64,000 nucleotides of DNA from Alnus glutinosa (GCF_958979055.1 NC_084896.1:27452001-27516000), one strand, 5' to 3'. Positions 35,391-60,561 are shown, counted from the first letter of the stretch. A program made the numbers and translations. Notes: generated from the sequence alone by a model not told the origin.

Positions 35391-35807
35391 GGCATTTGTT
35401 TTCAAGTCCCTGTAGAGATAACCTCATCAGATGTTGGTGCAGTTTTTCGTAACACTCCGTTGTGGGGAAGTAAGGATGTGCTCCTTGGATGCTTATATGG
35501 ATGAGGAATAATGTCACATGTGCATCAGTTGGTGGCTATCGAGTAGCTAAGAACTCCAGAATTGATGATTAGTGTTTTGATTACTATTACTGGATGCCTT
35601 CAAAATTATAAAGTGTATATATATATATATTGCCAAGAAATTTGAAGGAGAGAATTTGGTTAGGGTTTTACCTAGTTCTATACAAATTCATGGGAATTGA
35701 TTTGATTTGATTTGAGAATTAGACCATATATTAGGGTTTGGGTCAGGATCAAATGTCGGTTTGTAACATGCTACCCCCCCCTACTTTCTCACTTTTTTTT
35801 CTGTTTT

Positions 35808-36390
35808 TTTAATGAATAAGTAGATCAATTTCATTTTACAACTAAAGAACCAAGATTACAACTAAGTCACACAAAACCAACCGAAACACAACGCAAACCA
35901 GAGCAACAAAGGCTATGTTACGAAGACCCTGCCAAAACAAAACCTAGAAAAGAGACAAAACTGGTATCAAACCAGCATGTTTACATTTGAGGTTCCAGTT
36001 TGAACAAAGGCTAAGGTTTTTCCTAGTTTTCTTGAAACTCCATTTTCCTGATAATCTGGATAGAACTTCTCAGAAAATTAACTTCAAAAATTTGCTCCTC
36101 TGTTTTTGGTTGGCCATGATGCTTTATTTCATTCCTAGCTCTCCAAATCCCATAAACTGTGGAGCTCAATGCCTCATGATTTTCGATTTCTAATTTCTGC
36201 AATCCTTATTTATCAAAACTTGCCAAACAAGAGGGTAGCCATCACATTGCATCTTTGTAAACAAGATATCCATCTCCGAAAGCTAAAAAGCTAAAGCTAC
36301 ACTTAAAAGAAAAAGATGGTCTTGGCTTTCCAAACCGTTTCTGCAAAAGACATCAGCCATTACAACCCATTTCTTACGTTTGATTCACAT
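35808..36390 (-). mobile_element. 5'-truncated L1 LINE tail
   Basis: On the minus strand broken frames give HEALSSTVYGIWRARNEIKH and QPKTEEQIFEVNFLRSSI, typical of the plant L1 ORF2 C-terminus. A 3' region then ends in an A-rich tail (poly-T at about 35790 on the plus strand). It is dead; the 5' limit is approximate. Confidence 0.6.
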
Positions 36391-38747
36391 TAGCCATTAC
36401 AAGCGTCTGTGATATATATTAAGCCAAAATTTTAAAAAGGAGGTTTACACTTAGTAAAAGCAAATGACGAATTTCAGTTAGAGTAGAAGATTTATATTTC
36501 CATTGGCGCAAGAGTTCTAACTAAATAATATTTAATTGAAAAGTCCTTTCTAATAGTTCTAACTTTAATCCGTAAATTAGAGACTTTCAAAACACAATAA
36601 ATGAAAAATTACTGTTAAGCGTTTGGCAAAATTCTATTTTTAAACAAACAAGCACTTTTTAATGAAAATGCAATTTTGAAATTTAAAGCATACTTTCTTG
36701 CCTATTGCTCAAAAAGTGGTTTTTTTTTTTTTTTTTTTTTTTTTAAATCGTCATTTTTTAAACGTACCCCCAAATGAGACATTTTGCATAAAGAACTCCA
36801 TACATAACCTTCATTTAGGATATGGATGAAATAATTTGTCAGGCCACAAAAAAGTAAAGAAAAAAAGAAAAGAAAAAAGAGAGATGAAGATAGATCAAAT
36901 GATGAGATGGCAATAATGGATTGAAACTCAAGAATCATATATTTAGGAAAATTTCTACTCCTCTTACCTCACCCCAAATTTTTAATTCTGTATTTTATGT
37001 TCTTTAAAAAGTCAACGAACCTAAACTATTCGTTTAGTTCTCAAAATAATTTTTGTTTACATTAAAAAGTCATTGAGCCACAATTTTAATAGTTTTTTTT
37101 TTTCAACATCTATTGTTGGTTTTAAAAATCATTTATCTCTTCTGGGTATTTAAATTCGAGAGTATAATTTTCAGAACTTGAATCTATTCATTCAAAAGAT
37201 AAATGAATTAGTCCAAGATGAATTAAAAATATAAAATGCAGGGATAAAACATAAGTGGATAGCCCCTTAATCACCATCTTAGCTTTGATTGCTATTCCTG
37301 TAAGATAAACATAGGCAAATTACACTTCACCTAATCCAAATATATAGTGAGACTTTATCAAAGTCAAGGTTTTCATTGCTAAATTATTATGCAATCAATT
37401 TTTTATTTTTTTAAAACTATTTTTAAACGAGTGCTAGGAATATTATAGCTTTTATTATAAGTTTTTTTTACAAATTAATGTGACAGTCTATATGACACAT
37501 GTCACATGTCACGTTAAATAGTAAAAATGTGTAACGATGTTAAGAGTACTGTATTTTCTTTACAAATGCTTTTTACAAACTAACATAATAGTTTATAATT
37601 AGTAAAATAATTAAGCAAAAAATTTAATTTATCATATACTTTTAATTTTTTTTCATACTAAAATTTATAATATCTCGAATAATTTTTTTAATAAAATATG
37701 AATTATCACGCGAATTTATAATAAGTAATAAAAAATGTATTGCCTACAAACATTTTCATTCCTAAAGCATTAAACATTTCAGTTTTAAAAAATCTACACA
37801 ATTTTTTTAAATTAAAAATATCTACCAATAATGCAAACACAGGAGAAGGAATCTGCCGTCGGATAGTCCAACTATGCAGCAATCGGACAAACCCTTGAAA
37901 ATGATTAACTGCCTTCAAGACTACGTGAGCTCGAGAAAAAGTGTTTAAATCCTATTGGCCTGATGAAATCTTGACACGAGATGTAGCAGTTCCATCTGTT
38001 ATCGGGAGCATCTGATAATGAAAACGTCAACTGTTGAAGATTCCAAATTTCCGACTACCAGCTTTCAAAACAAGAGGAACTCAACAACAAGTTACTTAGG
38101 ATATTATATATTATTTTCCTGTTCTTTATTTTTTCTTATTATTATCCCCTTTTGGGTTTTGCTTTTATTTATTTATTTATTTATGCCCTTGCTTCTACGG
38201 CAAAGAAATCCTAATCTTTGTCCGAAGGCTAATGGATTTGCTAGAAAAATTACAATTTGATCATGTCATAATTCATAAATACTCCATCAATTTAAATTTT
38301 GTTATTTGGGTTATGTAAAAATATATAAAACTTACCAAAAAAAAAAAGAGAAAAAGTTTATACTTCTTCAATTTCCCTTATTACTTTCATTTTTCCTTTT
38401 TAAAGAAACTAAAATGATTATGTAAAATAAATAATATTTCAAGATAATTTGGATAAGAGGTTTTTTTTTTTGAGAAGAAATTCCAAACAAGAGTTATGTA
38501 ATCTTAACAATTTTTAAGTCTATAAAATAATAAATATCATTTCATAAATTCCTATCAGAATTAAGATAAATAATTGTCACATTTTTTAGGCGGTTGGATA
38601 TCAACTTCTCGGTTGAACCATGTGCTTCTCGCATACCAAAATATACATAGCAATTTTATAGATCAGGCCTCCGACCCAAATATTTTTTTTTTAAAAATCT
38701 ACTATTCAAATATTGTCATCTTAACATAGTCATGTTAAAAGAAAAAA

Positions 38748-38935
38748 AATGTAATGTTAGAAACTATAATTTTATTTCACAACTATCCGACAATATTGAT
38801 GTAACAGTCTCAACCAACCCTTGAATTAGTCTGTTTTAAAAAAAGAATTATAACGATTGGTTAAGACTGGTACATAAGTATTGTGAGATAATTATTACTT
38901 GTGAGATAAAAACGTAGTATATAAAATTACTAAAA
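38748..38935. mobile_element. Hairpin MITE, unit 1
   Basis: TAATGTTAGAAACTATAATT and ACAGTCTCAACCAACCCTTG are mirrored by GATTGGTTAAGACTGG...GAGATAAAAACGTAGTATA. Same family as 20575-20745. The orthologous insertion is at 52125-52305 in unit 2, where a partial second copy (52008-52125) sits beside it. Confidence 0.55.
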
Positions 38936-39877
38936 ATAAAAAATAAAAAATCGAGGGTTAGTTGTAACTGCCAGGTTAGTGAAAAATAGTTTTAGGATAA
39001 AAATATGATTTATAGCATTTTTTATGTTTTAAAAAATACTTATTTATATTGTACTATAAATTATCTAACATAATAATTATAATGTTAAAAATTTGGCCGT
39101 AGTAACTGCAAAAAATAAAAGAAAAAAAAAAAAAGTTACGGAAAAGTGTATTTTGTTGTTCATACACTATAAAGTACGAATAATTGTCACAGTCGTTGTG
39201 CCTTTGCCCAACCAGCTCCAGTTTTAGTCCGACAACTTTTCAGGTTAGAGATCTAACGGTTCGTCTGGTTTGTGATGCATTTCTGTTGGGCACTTTTTAC
39301 TCATACATGTTGGCATGTTGCATTGGACGATTGAAGAGTGTCCTAAAAAGTGTAATCTTTGTTTGAGTAATTGTGTTGAAGTTTCTTCGACCAATCGCTT
39401 AGTTTGACCCACATCGTTTTCCCGTCTACTAATCGGAAATCGACGTGAAAAATTCGTATACGTGTATGTAATGATGTGGGTATGTATGTGTGTACGGTGT
39501 GTTTATGTGTATGTATATGGATGTGTGGTGAGTTGTCATGAAGTTTATCTGCTGCAAAATAAGCTAATGAAGTTTGCTGTGAAATGGGTTAGGGGGTAAT
39601 ATATGAAGTTTGTGTGTTTGAGGTTGATTAGATAAGGCTGCGTTTGGTTGTGCAGAACTGGACTCGGTTTGGAAATATGAATTTTGTTGAAGTTGGAAAT
39701 TTGGTTTAGTTATGATGTTGTTTTGGTGGGTGAGGGCCTATGGATCATAAATTCAGTTTTAAAACTTCCCATGTAATGTTCAGATACCGAAAATTGAAGC
39801 TGTGACCTCTCCCTATGTGTAAATATGTTGTTAATGTATTCATCCAAAAAAAAAAAATGTTGTTAATGTGCTTTATA

Positions 39878-40085
39878 GTGTAAATATAGAGAGCCCACAA
39901 GGGTCAGCTTGAATAGTCGACTCATTTGGTTAATACCATGAGATTGATTGTTCGAGCCCTCACTCAACCGATATATGATTCTTGTGGGTAGGGTTGTGTA
40001 TCCGGGGTTTACCCGACATTCCGACAAGGATGGGTCACGAAATGGCATTGCCTTGAAGGAATTCCATATCATAAAAAAAAAAGTA
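39878..40085 (+). mobile_element. SINE-like retroposon upstream of GBA2 copy 1
   Basis: About 205 bp ending in poly-A and flanked by CTTTATA (39871-39877 and 40086-40092). It contains TGTTCGAGCCC, a good RNA polymerase III B box, about 70 bp from its start; the A box is less clear. The orthologous copy is at 53151-53350. Confidence 0.6.
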
Positions 40086-40215
40086 CTTTATATTGCTGCA
40101 CAATAAGTATACTTGTATTACGTTGAGCATGAATTTGGTTGAGCTCTTTTTATGACAGACTACATGCTATACTAATTTAACTAGTTTCATATGATTGTAA
40201 TGAGAGATTTAAGTT

Positions 40216-40225
40216 TATAAATAGG
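40216..40225 (+). promoter_or_regulatory. TATA box of GBA2 copy 1
   Basis: TATAAATAGG, conserved in unit 2 at 53481-53490, about 220 bp before the ATG. The match to the plant TATA consensus is strong. The transcript start is expected about 30 bp downstream. Confidence 0.6.
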
Positions 40226-40324
40226 GGCCACTTACTACTTTTTCCAGCCTTTGGAGATATTGTGAAATGTTTGGTTAGGACTTAGGAGAAAGAAATTATA
40301 GTGCTTTTTGAGGTTTATGAGGAG

Positions 40325-40372
40325 ATGGAGAAAAGGAAAAGGGAATTGGAAGAATTGTATATAGAGAAATAA
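40325..40372 (+). other. Possible upstream ORF in the GBA2 copy 1 leader
   Basis: ATG followed by 14 codons (MEKRKRELEELYIEK) and TAA, between the TATA box and the GBA2 start. In unit 2 the uORF is longer because of a small insertion. No evidence of translation. Confidence 0.3.
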
Positions 40373-40439
40373 ACTATGTGATGAATTGTATATAGTGCAA
40401 TTGGGCTGATCTTTTTGTTCTTTGCTTAATACAGGAAAA

Positions 40440-50498
<10,059 letters not shown>

Positions 50499-50751
50499 CT
50501 GAAGTTTCTACAACTATCTTGAGCCCTATAAATTATTCTACTTGATTGTTGTAAGTAGTATCCTGTATCATACAACCACAGTGTTTGTGTTGTAGAAAAA
50601 TTCTTTTGTTTAAGACAACTATTTGATATATTTGTATAATTGTACGAATATGGGCTCTATTGATTCTCAGTAGCTCCACACATGGAGTGTTCTAGACTAG
50701 GGGGCATTCTTGTTCGCATGTGTCGGATCATGTCAGGAGTATAAGTATTAG

Positions 50752-51040
50752 ACTATATAGGTTAATTTTAACTCAACCCATTTAATTAAATGGGTGAGAA
50801 CTCTCAATTCCAACCCGCTAATTTCGTGTTGAATTTGCTGGTCGTGTATAAAATTGCAAGCTTTAAATATTGTGTGTTGGGTTCAAGTCGTGTTGAGACA
50901 TGTATATAGACTATAGTGTATAAGACTATATAAGTTAATTAACTCTAACTCGACCAATTTAATTAAACGAGTCAGACTTCTCAATTCTAATCTGTTAATT
51001 TTGTTTTGAGTTTATGACGAAATTGCGGGCCGTCTTCAAA
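50752..51040. repeat. Two dispersed-repeat units in the 3' flank of copy 1
   Basis: Two diverged direct copies (50752-50863 and 50926-51040) of the CTATATAGGTTAATTTTAAC...TTAATTTCGTGTTG unit. The first contains TTAATTAAA at 50782-50790, the empty site of the MITE in unit 2. The second abuts the junction of the tandem duplication. Confidence 0.65.
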
Positions 51041-51716
51041 ATTGTAAAGTATTAACATTTTCGTTTTAAAAAATGTACACAATTTTTTAATGTAAAAATA
51101 TCTACCAATAATGCAAACATGAGAAGGAGTCTGCCGTCGGATAGTCCAACTATGCAGCAGTCGGACAAACCCTTAAAAATGATTAACTGCCTTCAAGACT
51201 ACGTGAGCTTGAGAAGTGTTTAAATCCTATTGGCTTTATATTTGGCCTGATGAAATCTTGACACGAGATCTAGCAGTTCCATCTGATATCGAGAACATCT
51301 GATAATGAAAACGTCAACGGTTAAAGATTCCAAGTTTCCAACTACCAGCTTTCAAAACAAGGATACTGTATATTATTTTCTGTTCTTTATTTTTTCTTAT
51401 TATTATTCCCTTTTGTGGTTTTGCTTTTATTTATTTATTTATTCCCTTACTTCTACGGCAAAGAAATCATAATCCTTGTCCAAAGGCTAATGGATTTGGT
51501 AGAAAAATTACAATTTGATCATGTCATAATTCATAAATACCCCATTAATTTAATTTTTGTTATTTGGGACTTTGGGTTATCTAGAAATATATGAAACTTA
51601 AAAAAAGAAGAAGAAGTTTATACTTCTTCAATTTCCTTCATTACTTTCATTTTTCCTTTTTAAAGAAACTAAAATGATTTTGTAAAATAAATAATATTCA
51701 AGATAATTTGGATAAG

Positions 51717-51747
<31 letters not shown>

Positions 51748-52124
51748 GGTGAGAAGAAAATCCAAACAAGAGTTATGTAATCTTAACAATTTTTAAGTCT
51801 ATAAAATAATAAATATAATTGCATAAATTCCTATTAGAATCAAGATAAATAATTGTCACAATTTTTAGTGCGTCGGATATCAACTTCCAGGTTGAATCAT
51901 GTGCTTCTCGCGTATACATAACAATTTTATAGACCAGGCCTCCGACCCAATTTAAAAGAAGATTCTATTATTCAAATTGTGTAATCTTAACATAATAATA
52001 TGTTTAAAGAGTAATGTTGTAAACTACAATTTTATCCCACATGTTTTTCAATAATATGCAGATGTGATATTCTCAACCAACTCTTGGATTGGATTAGTTA
52101 TGTTAAAAAAGAAAAGAAAAAGAG

Positions 52125-52305
52125 TAATGTTAGAATCAACAATTTTATTTCACAACTATTCCATAATGTTGACGTGACAGTTCCAACCAATCCTTAAATT
52201 AGTCATTGTTAAAAAAATTAAAAAATTCTAACAGTTAGTTAAGACTTAGTATTATGAGATAGTTGTAAATTGTGAGATAAAAATGTAATATACAAAATTA
52301 CTAAA
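52125..52305. mobile_element. Hairpin MITE, unit 2
   Basis: Ortholog of the element at 38748-38935 with the same inverted arms. The extra arm-like sequence at 52008-52125 is absent from unit 1 or has been lost there. Confidence 0.5.
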
Positions 52306-53150
52306 ATACAAGGGTTTGTTGTGAGTTAGTGAGAAATAATTTTGGAATAAAAATGTTCGTGGTTTATAGCATTTCCCATGTTTAAAATATTATTTATTTA
52401 TATTGTATTATAAATTAACTAAGATAATAATTATAATGTTTATAATGTCTTTTTTTGTTCATATACTATAAAGGACGAATAATTGTCACAGTCATGGTGC
52501 CTTTGCCCAACCAGCTCCAGTTTCAGCCCGACAACTTCTCAGGTTAGAGATCTCACAGCTCATCTGGTTTGTGATGCATTTCTGTTGGACACTTTTTACT
52601 CATACATGTTGGCATGTTGCATTGGACGATTGAAGAGTGTGCTAAAAAGTTTAATCTTTGTTTGAGTAATTGTGTTGAAGTTTCTTCGACCAATCGCTTA
52701 GTTTGACCCACGTTGTTTTCCCGTCTACTAGTCGGGAATCGACGTGAAAAATTCATATACGTGTATGTAATGATGTGGGTATGTATGTGCGTATCTGTTA
52801 TCGGTGTGTTTATGTGTATGTATCTGCATGTGTGGTGAGTTCTCATGAGTTTATCTGCTGCAAAATAAGCTAATGAAGTTTGCTGTGAAATGGGTTATGG
52901 GTAATATATGAAGTTTGTGTGTTTGAGGTGGATTAGATAAGGCAGCGTTTGGTTGTGCAGAACTGGACTCGGTTTGGAAATATGAATTTTGTTGAAGTTG
53001 GAAATTTGGTTTAGTTATGATGTTGTTTTGGTGGGTGAGGGCCTATGGATCATAAATTCAGTTTTAAAACTTCTCATGTAATGTTCAAATACCGAAAATT
53101 CAAGCTGGGACCTCTCCCTATGTGTAAATATGTTGTCAATGTGCTTTATA

Positions 53151-53350
53151 GTGTAAATAAGAGAGCCCACGAGGGTCAACTTGACTGGGCGACTTGTTTG
53201 GTTAATACCATGAGATCGACTGTTCGAGTCCTCACTCAACTGATATATGGTTCTTGTGGGCAGGGTCGTGTATCCAGGGTTTACCCGATAAGGATGGGTC
53301 ACGAAATGACATTGCCTTGAAGGGATTCCATATCATAAAAAAAAAAAAAA
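53151..53350 (+). mobile_element. SINE-like retroposon, unit 2
   Basis: Ortholog of 39878-40085, flanked by CTTTATA (53144-53150 and 53351-53357), with B-box-like CTGTTCGAGTCC and a poly-A end. Its presence in both units dates it before the duplication. Confidence 0.6.
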
Positions 53351-55510
53351 CTTTATATTTCTGCACAATAAGTATTCTTGTATTAACTTGAGCATGAATT
53401 TGGTTGAGCTCTTTTTATGATGGGCTATGTGCTATACTAATTTAACTAGTTTCGTATGATTGTAATGAGAGATTTAGGTTTATAAATAGGGGCCACTTAC
53501 TACTTTTTCCAGCCTTTGGAGATATTGTGAAATGTTTGGTTAGGAGAAAGAAATTATAGTGCTTTTTGTGGTTTATGAGAAGATGGAGAAAAGGAGAAGG
53601 GAATTGGAAGAATTGGAACCAGGCATATATAGAGAAATAAACTATGTGATGAATTGTATATAGTGCAAATGGGCTGATCTTTTTGTTCTTTGCTTAAATA
53701 CAGGAAAAATGTTTCAGGAGAAGACGTTTGAAAATGGTTTTGTTGAAGAAGAGAAGGAACATTCTAAGTCTTCAACTAATAAGGTACTTGTGTGCTTGGT
53801 TATAATACTGAGATAAGTAAGGCATCAACTTCTCCCTTTTAGTTTCAAGCATTGGTATGGGACTATCTTTATATGTTTGAAAAGTTTCAATTCATGAGAA
53901 GGTGAAATGATTTCTGTTTATAGTTATCTAGCTTTCAATTTGCCTTTCTACAGACCGTCCGAATTGCTGCAACATTTAGATGTGTTGTATTCAGCAGTGT
54001 AAATCTGTTTCTGTTTACTAAACACGAAATGTTAAGTTACAACACCGAAATATATAGGTGACAATATGCATAACTTTAGTAACTAGACAACTAAACATGA
54101 AATGTTAAGTAACGTAAGAGGCAAGATAATCAATCACATTTCGTTGTTGGTAGATACATGGGTTATCCCACACTTGGCCAATAGTTGAATGCATTATTAG
54201 TTTACAATGTTAATATTTACCTCTTTGCTGCTCCTCTTCCTCATTTCTGTTTTTCTATTTCTTTTTTTTTTTCCCCCGCACGGGGGTGGGGGGTTGAGTG
54301 TTGGAGGAATGTCCCAGATTACAGCAAGTACTACATATTTTTTTGTTAATGTCCAGTGATATGACTCTACTTCACATTTTGTTTCGTTTGACTTCAAACC
54401 CTTTAATTAATTGATTGTATAATATCAAATTTCTTTTGTTTGTCTGGTGTAAGGTTGACCCTGGGAAACCTGCATCTTTGACCTGGCAGCGAATGTTAAA
54501 TGATGAGGGGAGTGCCATTTCGCTGTTCACTTTAAGTTTGAAAGAGATAGTTCAGATGGTATGTCTACAGATTTGGAGTCTAAGACCTTTTTTATTTTGA
54601 GCCTTTCCAATCTTATACTGCCTTTATCTTATCAAGGCACAAGACATGTAAATTGCTTTGTAGAAAGGCTCAAGACATGTAAAAGAAACATGCATATTTG
54701 TATATACATATTTAGACATATATGCATGTACATATCAATTATATATTTGTTTAGGTAGGTCAAGCAGTATATAGATTATCTGTATGTTCTGCTTCATCTG
54801 CTTCATAATAATTAATGCACTTATATCTCTGCATATTTACCATGGCCTTGCTCATGGAGCAGAATTACATGATAAATTCATGAACATTAGGGCCTTGGCC
54901 GATTTATTATGGTTTCTTGGGTGGAAAGTCTTGATTTTTTCTCTTGTTATATGTATGTGCCAACTACTTTCTCTATTTATTTTGGTTTGGTAGGCTCCAA
55001 TAGGATTTCGGCTGTGGCGCCATATCAGAGAAGAGGCTGCTAAAGGAAATGTATTTCTCTTTCTTTTTATCTAAGATGTCCAGTTTCTATGATTTGTTGG
55101 TTATGGATTTCTATTTGCTAAGCGCTTTGTGACATCTTGTCATGGCGTTCCCTTGGGTGGTATAGGGTAGGTGTTCGACCTTCATCACTCATGAAAGATG
55201 TTTATTTATTTATTTTTTATGTATGCATGTATATGTATATTATATACACTAACACATATTTATGTGTGCATACATACATACTATATATTATGTGTGTGCG
55301 TGTCCATTTAGTGTTTAGTTGCTTCTTCAAAGGTATTAAACAGAATCCACTGATGATAATAGTACTTTTTTGTTGTTGTTGTTGTAGCTTTTAAGTAAGT
55401 ATAATGGATACTGCAGTAATTAATTTAAATTGTACATCTCAGTATGTCAAACATTATAGAAGTTCATGTGAAGAAGATGTGTTTCCTCACAATGTTCATT
55501 AATTATCCTT

Positions 55511-55541
<31 letters not shown>

Positions 55542-56817
55542 GGGATGAATGAAAAAAAATTATAACACCAACAATCAAAAACAATTCATTCCAGAAGATC
55601 AACTTCTGTAAATCAACACATTTACAACCCTCCCTCCTACACAGCAACACCTTTCACCTATAATACTCACAACAATCCTCACTCTTCTGAGGTAACTAAA
55701 CCCAACCAGCCAAATCAAACTGGCAACTCAAATGCCACCCACAATACAAAGAAAACAATCTGTAAACAATACAACGAAACAATCTGAATACAAACTACAA
55801 AACAGATCACACCACTTCTCAATTCAGAACCTGCTGATGAATACCCCAATTCAAACATAGAGCTTCATTCTCAGCACAGGAATTAAACATCCTCCCACTC
55901 ACAATGTGAGATCGAACTTCCCAACAAATGTTTTTCATAAATTTCTCCTCAGATAACAAGTAAGCACCAGCTTTCAAATCATTTCAAAACTTCCAAATAT
56001 TATACACTGATGCACCCCAAGCCAGCCTACAAAGAGTAGCACATAGTGTCTTCCCTTTCCACAACTTCAAACCTTGTCAATGGAATCCCAATCAGTAGGG
56101 ACATACTTCTGCATACACTTTGTCATGACAGCTCTCCAAATCCTGTTACTAGGACCACACTCAAAGAAAAGGTGATCTTTAGTTTCCATATAATTTCGAC
56201 AAAACAAACATTTGAACTCCCCCAAACTCCCCATTTCAGCATTTTATCCCCAGTAGTTAATCTATCTTTAAATGTAAGCCATAAAAAGAAAGCACGCTTA
56301 GGGATAAAAAGAGGATACCAAATAATCCTGCTCCATTCCACCCTCGGTTTCTTCTCTCGAATGGCCTCCCAAGTATCTTTACAAGAGAAAATTTGTTCTT
56401 TGCCGGCAACCTTAGAGGAGCAGCCTTCTCTCCCAATCTTACTAAAGACAACAGACACTGGACCTTCACCATGTTCTCTAATTTGGCAGGCAACCAATGA
56501 CATTCCCTCCCGCTTATAACACTAGAGAGCCGATCATCCAACCTACTTCCAGCCTCCAAAACAATCCTACAGCCATACTTGTTTACTAGAATGCAATCAG
56601 GGTGCCAATTTCCCAACCACAAGAAAATTCCATTCCCATCTCCAGTCTGAAATTTGAAAAAAAAATCTTAGCTAATTCTCGAAGCTGCAGAATTTTTCTC
56701 CAACACCAAGTGGTAGAGGAAAGGGACCTTTAGCAATGAAAAGCACCTTCCTTTTATCAAATTCATCTTCACCCAAGCTACCCAAAGAGAACCAGCCTTA
56801 GTAAAGAGAATTCTTTT
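55511..56817 (-). mobile_element. L1 LINE, 5'-truncated, in intron 4 of GBA2 copy 2
   Basis: 1.3 kb bounded by the 9-bp repeat ATTATCCTT (55502-55510 and 56818-56826), with the poly-A end (T run on the plus strand) at the left. The minus strand encodes broken ORF2 C-terminus: WSRIIWYPLFIPKRAFFLW, FKDRLTTGDKMLKWGV. A 24-G run (55521-55544) follows the T run. Fuller than the orthologous copy at 42090-42868. Confidence 0.85.
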
Positions 56818-56911
56818 ATTATCCTTACTACATATCATAACATGAAAAATTTAATATATTGGCCAACTTATTATACATGCTTCTTTTCTTTTGAGTTTTA
56901 GAACTAGCTGA

Positions 56912-57133
<222 letters not shown>

Positions 57134-60100
57134 TAAAATTTTATTTGCAAATCATACTTTGTATAACTAATGGTGGCGAACTGATGGCAAATGGCAACAC
57201 TGTACCTGTGGCCTTCTCTGTCTGGCACCATTGGGTCAATTAAAAAGAGTCTTCTTTGTTTATTTTTGAAGTTTGCAAAAAAATAAGTGTATTATCCTTC
57301 TTTCTTTTGGAATATCTAACGAAATTATAGTCTTCTACTTAATATAACCTCATAGTTCTTTCCCTTTGACAATTTTTTTTTTTTTTTTAAAAAAAATATA
57401 TAAATATTTTAATACAGTTTAATGAAGTCTTACATATTATATTCCTGTATTTAGAGACATGGGTGTTGCAGTATTTGAGAAATTTTTCCTGTGTCAAAAT
57501 GAGCTGTCATGTCTCTCTTCCCAATTTAACTAAAAGGGTGATATGTTGAGCCATTGCCCTGGCCCTATCTGGTTCAGTTATACTAAAACATCAATTACCA
57601 TAACGCTAATTGGGAAAGATATAACTATTTACACTTTGTTCTTGAATTTATGAGAAGGTGGTTTAAGTTATACTTTTGAAACTGCTTTGTTTGTTGATTC
57701 TTGCTTAAACAAGGTTTGATGTTGACAACCAGAGAGAGAGAGAGAGAGAGATAATATGAAGAGATTATAAAATTGCCCTTCTACATTTAATAATTTAACA
57801 CAATGCAACTAAAAGAGACTTTAACACTTAAGACACTGTCTGGATATTTGGTTCAATATGTAGTTCTGACGTCATGGTTCTATAATATGAATGTGGCTAA
57901 TATGGTCTTAGTTTAAACATTTCACAAGGAAAACATGAAGGAAAATGTCGGTCATGGTTATGAGAAATTTATACGGTTATACAAGATGTGCCTCTAGGTA
58001 ATGGTCAAAGACATCCAATAGTTTATGGTTTATCTGAAGATGTTGGGTACTGTCTTTGATGAAAAGTTCATTATAGTTAGTGTTGATTACTTCATTTTTT
58101 TTTCTTCTAAACAATCTTGAGATTAAAGCAGACTAATCATATCAAATAAATAAAAAATAGATAATTCGTTATCATTACTATTTGTTTATTGGTTTTTAAC
58201 AAGTTGCATATTCTAAATTTGGAATACAATTGCTCATGTAGGTATTTGTTTCGCGCTCAAGTGGTGAAAAATATTCTACGGTACTATGCCCAGGGAGCCC
58301 AGAGGTGCTTAAGTAAGTAACTATTTGCTGTGCTGTTGATATGTTATGGATAATTAATGCTTCATAAGTTCTTGAGAGCTTCAGTTTCATTTGTGTATGA
58401 GTTGTGACGGAAAGAGCAAAGAAAACTTAAAGAAATGAACTTTCTGAATATTATGTTATAAACAGAGAAACTGCAGTTTCGGGGATTGGATCTTGGGACT
58501 GGAATCTGAATGGATGCAACTCTACATATCATGCTCTATTCCCAAGGGCTTGGACTGTATATGAGGGTAATCTACATTAAGTGGTATACTTCTCTGTCTA
58601 TAATGACCTTCATCATGGATAATTTGTCTCATATGTGGGTCACCTGTTGCTCTCTAAATACAGGTGAACCTGATCCAGAGCTTAGAATAGTTTGTCGTCA
58701 AATTTCGCCTGTTATCCCACATAATTATGAGGAGAGCAGCTTCCCTGTCTCAGCTTTTACTTTCACGGTAGGAAAGGATCTCTTAGATACTTGTTTATCT
58801 GACATCTGATACAGTTAGCCTCAAGTATTAAGTGGTGGTTTTATTTGTCTTCAGCTGTACAATTCTGGAAAGACTGCTGCAGATGTCACCTTGCTTTTCA
58901 CATGGGCAGTAAGTAATTTATTTTTTTATGTGTTAGCCCCTTTCAACTTTATGTCCTTTGGTGACGTACTTTTGTTAGTTATATTTTTTCCTTAAAAGCT
59001 TAGTCCTTGTTGGAGGCACCAAGTATATATTATATAGACTCCTGAAAAGAATATGACATGTCAGAAGCTGTCAAAACTAATTCAAAATCTTTCTCAATGC
59101 CATTCAGAATTCTGTTGGAGGGCTTTCTGAATTTTCTGGTCAGCACTCTAATTCGAGAATAATGTAAGAAAAATGTCATTAGCTGAACATTTTCTTGATA
59201 CATTCCAATCTTTCTTAGGCATTTTTGAAATGATTATTACATATATTTATGTGTCTGCATGTGTTTCTATCTGTGTGTCTGTGTGTGTCCTTATATGAAG
59301 ATTCCTCATCTATTTTGTAGCATGCCTATGGGTTATACTAACCTACAATAATTTATTCTGGTAGGATGAAGGATGGTGTGCATGGTGTACTTCTACATCA
59401 CAAGTAATTTCCTTTCCTTAAAACAGAAGAAAACAAGGAAAACAAAAAAACAAAAATTATGCCCGTGGCTCAATCAGCTGAATCATTATATGTTATATTT
59501 TTCGATACGGTACATGTAACATTCCTCACATGCCACTACAGGACAGCAAATGGACAACCCCCCGTGACCTTTGCAATTGCTGCAGAGGAGGCAGATGGTA
59601 TTCACGTCTCTGAGTGCCCTTGCTTTTTGATATCGGGTAACTCTCAAGGTATCTCAGCAAAAGAGATGTGGCAGGAAATAAAGGAGGTTGGTAGACTTGT
59701 TGCCATATTTGACATGTGGATTTCATTAAAAATATATTTTCTTGGTTTCCTACATTTGCGCATTTTTTTGCCAGACGTATGAGTCTACTGTGTATCCACA
59801 ACTCAGGATTTTGGTTTCAGCAGGATGATACCTGATCAATATTGCCTGGCTTTTCTTGTTGACAGATTGATTCTTCATGGATCTCTTTTAATTTACCTGC
59901 ATTGTTTATTTTCTTTTTGCCTTTTTCTTTTATTATCTAAAACTCTCATAAGCTTGAAGAATAATCACTTATTTGGATGATTACATTCGAATCAAATCTG
60001 AAAATTGGGTGTATTGATCAGAAACTTTAGACTCTGAAATTATTCCTGAAGCATACTGACATTCTTAGAATCAGTTCTTCATATTTTGTGTCAGCCCAAT

Positions 60101-60207
60101 TTTCAGATGCATTTATAGATTGAATAAGTAGTGTTCTATGCACATTCATCCCTACCTGCTCTTTAGCTGGGGTGGCTACATCTACGTTGTGGACCAAGAT
60201 TAAGTAG

Positions 60208-60543
<336 letters not shown>

Positions 60544-60561
60544 TAGACCATTTAGAAAGGC

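Larger units (their letters stand above)
34803..37763. other. Intergenic region downstream of cytochrome c
   Basis: No gene seen. It should contain the cytochrome c 3' UTR (about 34803-34950). Then come a hairpin MITE (35160-35390), a minus-strand L1 tail (35808-36390) and AT-rich DNA with a 24-bp T run near 36721. Confidence 0.55.
51046..53480. other. Intergenic spacer between GBA2 copies
   Basis: Colinear with 37764-40215. No gene. It holds a long T run (51720-51747), hairpin MITEs at 52008-52305 and a SINE at 53151-53350. Confidence 0.6.
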